From positions 1,932,001 to 1,996,000 of the forward strand of contig NC_062236.1 of the NCBI RefSeq assembly GCF_905475465.1: DNA of 64,000 nucleotides, written 5' to 3'. The notes beneath the pieces are model-generated. The model saw only the letters and a program-made list of their open reading frames with translations, had not been told where the DNA came from and ran no database searches. This stretch comes from Pieris napi. Its lineage: Eukaryota; Arthropoda; Insecta; Lepidoptera; Pieridae. Of the stretch, positions 56,531-64,000 are shown in pieces; positions within the stretch are counted from its first letter, which is position 1; each line of letters begins with the position of its first letter. A program made the translations under genes and the position numbers.

Positions 56531-57954
56531 TTAACTTAACAGAGCCACTAAACAATAAATTGACACTGATTGCACTACACACCTGCACTAATCATCCTCA
56601 ATTACTAATCACTTGCACTCGCATTAATCAAAGTGAATACAGGCATTTAGGTCTGTGTCTTGTAACTTTGATTAGTATTTTTTAACCTGAACTGGACAGT
56701 TTGGCTGCAATCCCTCCTGATATTAATGCGGCCTATTGAAGGGCCGATGGGCAGATGCCTATTTTACCGCCGCTTTTAGGTTTCAGTACACAGACATTTC
56801 CGCGACTGTAACCTTTCTACTTAGCATAGAAGAAAAATACAGTAATTTTCGGTTGTAGCTAATTATAAAGAAAAGGAATTTTTTAAAGTGACAGCCCTGA
56901 TTACGAGACCTTGGCACTGACAGGTTTGGAAGTGATAGGTGCAATTTGTTGAAGAAATTACGTGTTAAATATTTCATAACTGTGTTTTACGATTACATGG
57001 CATAAATGTATGAGATAAATTACAAACAGGAATGTTGTAATGAACATAATGTGATTGACATATTAATTTGAAATAACTCAATTTATATAACGCGACAAGC
57101 GTAAAGTTCAAACAAGAGTTTCAAGTTGGTCCAGGTAGCAAAAACAATCTGCTAATATGCTAAAGCATTCTTTTTCAATCTTTGTTTTGCCATTAGTATT
57201 TCTAAAATTCATATGTAGCAATGTGTAGAAGAAACTTAAATGATAGGATGTAGGAACAAATTACTATAAAATTGTAAATTTAATTTAATTTAACAGTAAA
57301 TTTTAAAAATCTAAATAATTTTAATAAATTTTAGAATCCCCTAACAATCAAATTGGCCTCCTGTGGAGCCCAAGTAGGAAAACAGTGCGCTAAAGTTATA
57401 TATTACGCTGTCTAAACCAAAAAAGGATTTATTGTGAAGTGCTTTTAAGAAGTTACAAGTCGATAATTATTACAAACATTACGTCAAACATATCGTATAA
57501 CAAAGCTAAATAAAGATGTCGTACAAAGTCTTAAACGTAATTGACAAATCATGTCTTTTAAATATAGTCGTATAGCCTTTTCCAGTTCGAAGGGCCACAA
57601 CAGACATTATCACATGCCGAGAGCAATTCAATTGAGCTTGTTAGTGGTATGTCCAACTTACATCCGCTGTACCGTTAGGGCATGGGAATTGGCCGTTGTT
57701 ACGTAGAAATAACTATTGAGATGAAGACTTCAACAGCCATTGTTTCTCTTATTCTGTCATGTCTACATGTTTCTTATTAACAGTTTAAACGACGCCGACG
57801 TGTTATGCAAGATTAATAGAACCATGGAATAGATTAAAGAGTTTAAAGGCTTTATAATATTGTCTATAGATAATAGATTTATTAACTCACAATTTCATCT
57901 GCATCACCTTGGTCTTCCACTGTCCACGAGCATAAGAACAAGCGAAGTGTGTTA
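56531..57954. other. Mostly unassigned DNA
   Basis: 57235-57392 is a hAT MITE relic ('aataattttaataaattttagaatcccctaacaatcaaattggcc' to 'aacagtgcg'), kin to 35285-35549. The rest is AT-rich. Confidence 0.45.
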
Positions 57955-58110
57955 TGGACTCCCGGTCTTCCCTGTGAGATACGACCTCCAACTGTTTAAA
58001 AAATACTCCATCAAAGGCCGGCAACGCACCCACTAAAATGGGGTCCATGGGCTGGCATGACTGCACTATTTGGTCGTCTCGTAGGCTCGTTTCCCCCACT
58101 ATCCAATTAA
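57955..58110 (+). repeat. LINE 3'-tail (family N)
   Basis: 'ctgtgagatacgacctcc', then 'ccggcaacgcacccactaaaatgggg' and 'gtctcgtaggctcgtttccccc', with an A-rich end. Confidence 0.6.
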
Positions 58111-58261
58111 AAAACAAATGCAAAGTCGGACTTCTCCCAGTGTCGATTCTGTGAATGAAGAACTAAAAAGTTAATAAATTCTTACACGCTTGCGGTGCCT
58201 ACGCATCATCTTATTACTCTATTCTGATAGAACATTACAAAAACTATCTCTCTGCAATCAG

Positions 58262-58470
58262 CAGCTCATGTGTGACCGTCCTGGTCAGCAAGGAAGCATC
58301 TGGAGCGAACAATCTGTTTCCACCGGTTGCTGCCCAGCGCCTCTCTTATGACAGTGTATAGTTTTGAGGACGATGAGTCTTTCACTTGATCGGTCCACCT
58401 GGTTGGTGAACGGCTACGTGATCTTTTGCCTTCTGTGTTTACCAACCACGATCTCCAAGTTCTCATCGCC
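58262..58470 (-). pseudogene. LINE ORF2 C-terminal fragment
   Basis: The minus strand reads GKRSRSRSPTRWTDQVK and REALGSNRWKQIVRSR, the 'GKR.RGRP..RW.D..K...REA.....W..IVR' ending of LINE ORF2 proteins. Confidence 0.55.
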
Positions 58471-58560
58471 GATATAAGATACAGTTCGCTGTCGACTTAT
58501 GGTAGACAGGCGAGTCCGTAGACGAAAACTATTCTTAATAGATAGAAAGATATAAAAAAA

Positions 58561-58885
58561 GGGTGCGTGTACTTATGTACGCGCGTAAGAAGTTATACTT
58601 CTCTGGCATTATTAAAAATAGTTTTTGATTGCATGCAAATAATTAATTACAACTAAAAAATCAAAGACTGGAAAAGGAGTCATTATAGTCAACAAAGTTC
58701 TGTTTACATTTGAAAAATTTAATAAATAAATTATTTATTATTATTCTCTTACATTAAGTGTCCAATGCCGTAGCATCTTCCGTGGGCAACATTCTGTTAA
58801 TTTTGTGTCACGGTGCGCGCGGATTGTAAAATTTCACTCTCATAAATTTTTTATAACGCGCCTAAAGAAGTATAACTTCAAAAAT
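58561..58885. mobile_element. Foldback MITE
   Basis: The 14-mer GAAGTTATACTTCT near 58590 recurs inverted near 58868, with 'acgcgc' beside each. Relative of 2290-2634. Confidence 0.45.
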
Positions 58886-59296
58886 TTGAAAAGTTTTTAT
58901 TAAATGCTCTCTTACGACTTCTTAGTATAAAATATCGCAATTAAAAACTTCCGGTAATTCTAGACTTTTAACGGAAGTTAATAAAGCTTGTAGAAAGTAA
59001 CAGTAGCAATTAAGACATGCATATTTGATACGGCTCATATGAATAGAGAAATTACGGATTATTGCGAAGATACGTTTTTATAGAGGTCTAATTTCGAAAT
59101 AAATATCCTATGCGACTAAGGGATGCTGCATTAGTATTTTTTTTATTGATATAGGCTTTCCAACGCTGGTCACACTGATACATTGGTAAAAAACCACAAC
59201 ATACAATTTCTAATGTGACAAACATGACCTACACGAAGAGATAATGGTGAAATAAAGTTTAGTCCAGTAGTTTTATTCGTTTATGCGTTCAACTAT
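58886..59296. other. No gene seen
   Basis: AT-rich, nothing recognised. Confidence 0.35.
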
Positions 59297-59450
59297 TACT
59301 GATGTATTTTCGAACCCATTCGACTTAGAGTCCTTCAAGAAGAGAGGCTTTCCTTTCCAGTCCTTCAATTCTTAAAAGGCAATGTACTCGCGAGCCCTCT
59401 GGCAATGTAAGTGTCAGATGCCCGTTTTCCCCTCTTTACAAAAAAATATG
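59297..59450 (+). repeat. LINE ORF2 end and tail (family K)
   Basis: 'gtattttcgaacccattcgacttagagtccttcaagaagag' and 'gcgagccctctggcaatgtaagtgtc', with an A-rich end. Confidence 0.6.
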
Positions 59451-60178
59451 GAAAGAGGCCACACAAATTGACTTATCGGTAAAAATGGTCAGTTGGTGGC
59501 CACGTAACCCACGTAACGATGTTCTTTATTTAGATATTTTGATAATCCTTACCTTCAAGAACATGCCAGCGAAGAGTGTATCATTTGTATTCATAAATTG
59601 TCTTCATTTGTTAAATATCGTTTCTTTAATATTTAAATAAAAGTAGTATATAATATGTACTAACTATATCAATAGTTTCAATTGGTAATAGGAGCGTTTC
59701 TTTAAACTGATAAGTCTTTGATATATAATCCTACCTACAAACTATATGTACAAAAAAAAGCCTCAATAGACTACGGTCTCCTGTCTGCAAAACTCGTTTT
59801 AAGTAACTTCTCTTTAGTTGTTACCGCATGAGGTAAAACTATTAAGAAACTCGTTCGCGTCTAGACTGGAGACACAGAGAGAAAACAATCATATTCACAA
59901 AACAGTTTTATTTTATTTTCATTTGTCTCTTTCTGTCAAATTGAATTTACGCCGTTAAGAAAAGAGAAATATTAAAAAGAGGATATTCCTAGTGTTTTGT
60001 TTATTTGAAAAAAGAAGTTTTATATTTCCTTATGGTATGGAGACGGCTGTCGCTGACTTGCTATTTTATACAGTAGCCAGGTCGCCTCCATTATTAGCAC
60101 TCTTCGCCATTGTTTAATAAATAAAAAATAATCATTTCTAATGTGTTGTTGTAGGCTTTTAGATTATTTAAAATAAAT
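59451..60178. other. No gene seen
   Basis: AT-rich, nothing recognised. Confidence 0.35.
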
Positions 60179-60392
60179 CAGTGGCGCTACAACTTTTTCA
60201 GGTTTCTGAATCTTTTTCATGATCATTTGTCAATCTAACAGGCAAGTAGGTTGTCGACTATTTGGGCCTAAGCTGATTTCCCCACGATGTTTTCACCGTT
60301 CTATGTTAAATAGCACATAGAAATAAATTACACTGTCGGGGATCGACCTAAGGGATGAGAGTCGCACGCTGCAGCCACTAGGCCTACACTGC
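60179..60392 (-). mobile_element. tRNA-derived SINE with deletions
   Basis: Inverse copy 'cagtggcgctacaac...aatctaacaggcaagtagg...gggatcgacc...gccactaggcctacactgctc'. A second scrap of its head is at 60560-60597. Confidence 0.75.
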
Positions 60393-60689
60393 TCTCGATC
60401 ATATCGTTAGCTATTTATAAAATGATTGATGGATCCTTATAATGTATTTGAAATAATTTAATTGAAATTTTTTTAGACTTCTAATGAAAATAAGACATGG
60501 GTGATATAGATCATACGTTCCTGTGTCTATTAAATATAATATTAATAAATTAATTTAATTTAATCGCACGCTCAAGCCTTTAGCCAAACACTGCTCTTTT
60601 TTTAGTCAGGCCTGAAGATTGAGAACTGTGCGATTTTTAATCAATTGCAACAAACACATCGCCTTTACTTAGGTATATAATTATTTAGA

Positions 60690-61172
60690 TTACTAGCAGA
60701 CCCGACAAACGTTGTCCTGTCTTAACTATGAATATTGATTTCAAATTGGTATAATGAATTAAAAAATATTTCAGAAACAAAATGTTTATTATTCTAATGC
60801 TTTATGTTATACAACATTCTTTGTTTGTTTTTCTGGCTCGCATATTATTATATTATCAATATAATAACTCCGATCGCAGCATTTATTTTGAACGATATTC
60901 ATTTTTCTTACATCCTCTTTGACGATATTTACAGCACGCATTCTGTCAATGTTGTGTTATGTCAAACGCCATAAGGTTACATCAAAAAGTTCGAATTGTA
61001 TGGTGGTTAAGTATTCTTGAATTTTCTAATTTTCCGCGCAATTTTTTTCTTTTATAAGAACCTTCTGCTGACAATTACAAACACAACAAAAAAAAAATCA
61101 GACAAATCGGTCGAGCCGTTTTCATGTCATGTCGTGACAACGGAAAACGGGTTTCATTTTTATATATATAGA
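60690..61172 (+). repeat. RTE-like repeat
   Basis: Begins 'ctagcagacccgacaaacgttgtcctg' and ends 'cggtcgagccgttttcatgtcatgtc...tttatatatatagattt'. Non-coding. Confidence 0.5.
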
Positions 61173-61174
61173 TT

Positions 61175-61445
61175 TACTATTGATTATTTAAAACCTTCAT
61201 TACATAAACCTCATCTAATATATAAAATTCTCGTGTCACAATGTTCGTTCTCATACTCCTCATACAAACTTTAGATTTTTTATGATACTGTTTACAAAAA
61301 TACATACAACCCCTAATTTTCACCCCTTACGATCAACTTCTATTTTTTATTATTGTAGATATGTAGTTATTTTTTTTGAACTAAAAAATGTTTCCTAGAA
61401 ATAATATACATCGCAAAACAAACGTTTGCCAGGTCAGCAGATATA
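61175..61445 (-). repeat. Repeat related to 25170-25405
   Basis: 'tatataaaattctcgtgtcacaatgttcg...acgatcaacttctattttttattattgtag...aaacaaacgtttgccaggtcagcag', the inverse of the 25170 element plus its longer flank. Confidence 0.5.
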
Positions 61446-61794
61446 AAAAGCGTATAACTTTATTTACTTCCTCATTTATTTCCTTTCTCTGTGTCAGAAA
61501 TTTGTAAACAAATGAATCATTTGTCTCCAAATCAAAACATTGTATCGGCACGCACAATGGACTCAATCTATCGAATAAATTGTACAGAACTTTTTCTCTA
61601 TTGTATTGTAATGCTACTTAGATAACAGATCTCCATTGAGGTAATAATTGTTTGATAGACGTAATATTTATTGGGTAAGAGGAAAATTACTAAATGTATG
61701 TTTTCGACGTTTGGGGAATTAAAAAAAAAATTTGACTTTTAATTCGTTTTTTCTGTGTTTTAAATGTTATATCTTCAGGGTTGACTGAAAAAAT
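61446..61794. other. No gene seen
   Basis: AT-rich, nothing recognised. Confidence 0.35.
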
Positions 61795-61975
61795 ACCAGT
61801 AGTGGCTAATCGTATGTTTGTGCGTTCGAATCACCGTAGAAGCAAGTTCTCATTGCGCATATAGAAAGACAATTCTGATCCTGCGGTGAAGGCAAACATC
61901 GTGAGGAAACACCGGCATGTATCGAACCCAAAAATCGATCATATTTGTCAGACACAGAAGGCTGTTCACCTAATC
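61795..61975 (+). mobile_element. Degenerate tRNA-derived SINE
   Basis: 'tagtggctaatcgtatg', 'gcgttcgaatcaccg', 'ggtgaaggcaaacatcgtgaggaaacaccggcatgt' and 'agaaggctgttcacctaat'; the tail is lost. Confidence 0.6.
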
Positions 61976-61977
61976 TT

Positions 61978-62222
61978 CTATATAAAAATAAGTCGGGTTT
62001 TCCTTCCTGACGCTATAACTCCAGAACGCACGAACCGATTTCCACGGTTATGCATTCGTTGGAAAGGGCTCGGGCTCCGTGAGGATATATTACTTATATT
62101 ACTTTATAGCAAAGAAAATTCAGGAAAAATTTCAACAGAAAAGCGGGATCACCAAACGAAATGTTACATAAAACGAAGCCATGTAGTGGCGAAACGGTGT
62201 TCGCCGAGTTTGCTAGTTGTTT
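61978..62222 (+). repeat. Interspersed repeat
   Basis: 'tctatataaaaataagtcgggttttccttcctgacgctataactccagaacgcacgaaccgatttcc...gccgagtttgctagttg', a known lepidopteran non-coding repeat type; class unassigned. Confidence 0.5.
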
Positions 62223-63744
62223 ATAAAAATAATGTGAATGCATTTCTGAGGCACTGGATTATTATACCATAGTAAGCTACGAAACAGTATTTTAGTCTTA
62301 AAGAGTTTAAATCCTTTAGTTCGCAAAATGCAAGCTTTCTCAATTTAAATTACGTGCCTGGCAAACGGCTTCGTAAATTCTATAAAAAACAAATAATGTT
62401 CTCAGAGGTTTTAGTGTAAATTAATTATTTATGGAAATACAACGTTAACAGTTAAGTTCATCCACCTCACTTCCGGTTATGTTTAGCTTTAGAATACAAA
62501 ATGATTGTACATATAACATAATACAACTCTTGTATGAAATTAAAAAGTATCGCTAGTGGGCCAGTTTTTGTGTCACAGGACATAATCCTAATCCAAAATT
62601 AATTCCAATTTCTGCTATTAATAAAATCGTATCTAGACTATTATATTAAGAATGTGGGGGGGGGGGGGGGGATATATTTTTCCTGTATATATTTAGTATA
62701 AAAAAGATTATATGATTTTAGGCTAAGATTCAGAGATATACGTACTAATTGCACTTTGCAGACATCATCACCAGCCTCTTTTGTCTATTTCTAGACGTAC
62801 GCCTCCATTTTCCTCCAGTACACCCTAAACTATGTGCGCAAACGTAATATTATCGAAATCCTAAGACTTTTGACAGATGTTAGTGTTAGTTCACTCTAAA
62901 GCTTGTCATTTGACCTTGAACATTGCCGGTCTCACCGTTCGTATATCAACTACACTACACTTTCAAAACATAGTCTTCGCATAGCAGGTTATTTAAAATC
63001 CTATTGTGATACTGTCATTATCATTGAATCGTTCGTTCGTGTTTCCATTCTGACATTTCGAATTATTCCATAGAGATTTGAATCACAGATTATAATAAGT
63101 AATAACCTTTACACAATCACGCCTCCGTCTATTATCTCTGAACGAACGCGTATGGGTGGCATGATTGACACCACAGGTTGACACATAGAAAAACAAATTT
63201 GGTCACTACGAGCGTTACATGTTATGATGACATAAATCTAAAATTTTGGGTTGCCAGTAAAATATCGCTTGTCAGCAATAAAGCCGTCCGTTGCAACCCT
63301 TATAATTTTTACGTTATTTGCTTTTGTTTAAATATAACGAAATGTAAATAAAATAAATCTTCAATTTTGCTTGAAATTTGGCTTTGTTAATCGTAATCAA
63401 TATTAATCTGTTTTGCGGGATCTAATCAAATACGATCTAATTACGCATGCGGTGTGAATTCATACAAAAAATACATATATACATATAAACAAAAAATATA
63501 GTTCCTATTGCGGACCAACATATCGTCAATAAAGTAAAAAGTTCTTTTGTATGGAACTGTCTCGCTCCTAATGAATTTGTTTACAATATATGCTACTTCC
63601 GGTTTTGAACCAGAACTCTCAAAGCAAGCTTATCGAATGTAATTGATGAAACAAAACAAAAATGTTATGGAATTTACTATTAACTTTGTTATGGAAGAGG
63701 CTTCCCAATGGCCAATTCTTATATATTATAATTTTTATAATAAA
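62223..63744. other. No gene seen; poly-G run
   Basis: AT-rich DNA. A run of 16 G lies at 62656-62671. No exon, repeat family or ORF supported. Confidence 0.4.
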
Positions 63745-64000
63745 CTAGCTGTTCCCTACCACGCTTCGCTGTGGCAAATTATGATTGAATGGTTGAGAAA
63801 TGAGAAACAAAACAAAGAAAACATTTCATATAAGTTTAATTTTGCAATACTTGTGGAAGAAAAAATAAAAAAAACTAACAAAAAATAGATAAAAACAATC
63901 ATTGATGCGGATTATATATCATGCTAAAATTTCAGCTCGATCGGTGCAGAACTTTTTGAGTTTTTGAAGCGTACACAAACCAACATAACATTTATATATA
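63745..64000 (+). repeat. RTE-like repeat running to the window edge
   Basis: 'ctagctgttccctaccacgcttcgctgtgg' to 'aatttcagctcgatcggtgcagaactttttgag', then 'cacaaaccaacataacatttatatata', a recurrent lepidopteran repeat end. Confidence 0.5.

Noticed and set aside
63643..63888. 81-codon plus-strand frame at the window edge
   Set aside because: It runs into an RTE-like repeat and low-complexity lysine/asparagine codons from AT-rich DNA.

Overview
The window looks like a lepidopteran (moth or butterfly) nuclear genome. It is AT-rich and has short spliced genes at the left end. The rest is filled with tRNA-derived SINEs, LINE 3' relics, small Helitrons that start TCTTAATATATA and end CTAG between a host A and T, PIF/Harbinger and hAT MITEs, and Ty3/gypsy debris. 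Assignment to Lepidoptera rests on recognising these repeat families; I cannot name a species.

Host genes. (1) Positions 187-5360, minus strand, hold five exons of TTC21B/IFT139, a TPR subunit of the ciliary retrograde IFT-A complex. Its 3' end lies beyond the left edge. (2) Positions 5366-5971, minus strand, hold a complete three-exon NATD1-like small GNAT acetyltransferase. Its stop codon is only 5 nt upstream of the TTC21B ATG, so the pair looks dicistronic, and a palindromic RFX X-box lies in the NATD1 first exon. (3) Positions 6953-8131, plus strand, hold a two-exon secreted peritrophin-like protein with three chitin-binding type-2 domains. (4) Two candidate alternative first coding exons, at 10117-10218 and 48929-48973, both plus strand, both ending in phase 0 at a good GT donor and both behind CpG-richer promoter-like DNA. 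They may belong to one long gene whose body is off the right edge, which would make most of the window a giant TE-filled intron. (5) An orphan cysteine-rich exon at 13074-13226.

Mobile DNA. The centrepiece is 13373-22704, four insertions inside one another. A non-coding LTR element (two 336-bp LTRs, 4-bp target duplication ATTG) contains a Helitron. The Helitron contains a Ty3/gypsy-type element (two 171-bp LTRs, 5-bp duplication GCTTA). That element contains another Helitron. Both LTR pairs are identical by eye, yet the inner element's gag-pol is wrecked: the protease is gone, the YxDD region of RT is gone, and integrase is gapped. The inner element carries about 32 copies of a ~50-bp repeat between its primer-binding site and gag. 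Each copy holds a small inverted repeat whose two arms change together from copy to copy. A second nest at 37066-39600 is a SINE holding a Harbinger-type element (TAA duplication), which holds another TIR element, plus a separate 148-bp palindromic MITE.

Other items are a deletion-derivative Harbinger element (23027-23786, TTA duplication), a 58-bp perfect palindrome (24159-24216), a 26-bp-arm snapback hairpin (42192-42250), a 5'-truncated 5S rRNA copy that keeps its internal promoter region and a T-run terminator (43221-43331), and many LINE, SINE, hAT and RTE-like relics. I found no intact transposase or reverse transcriptase.
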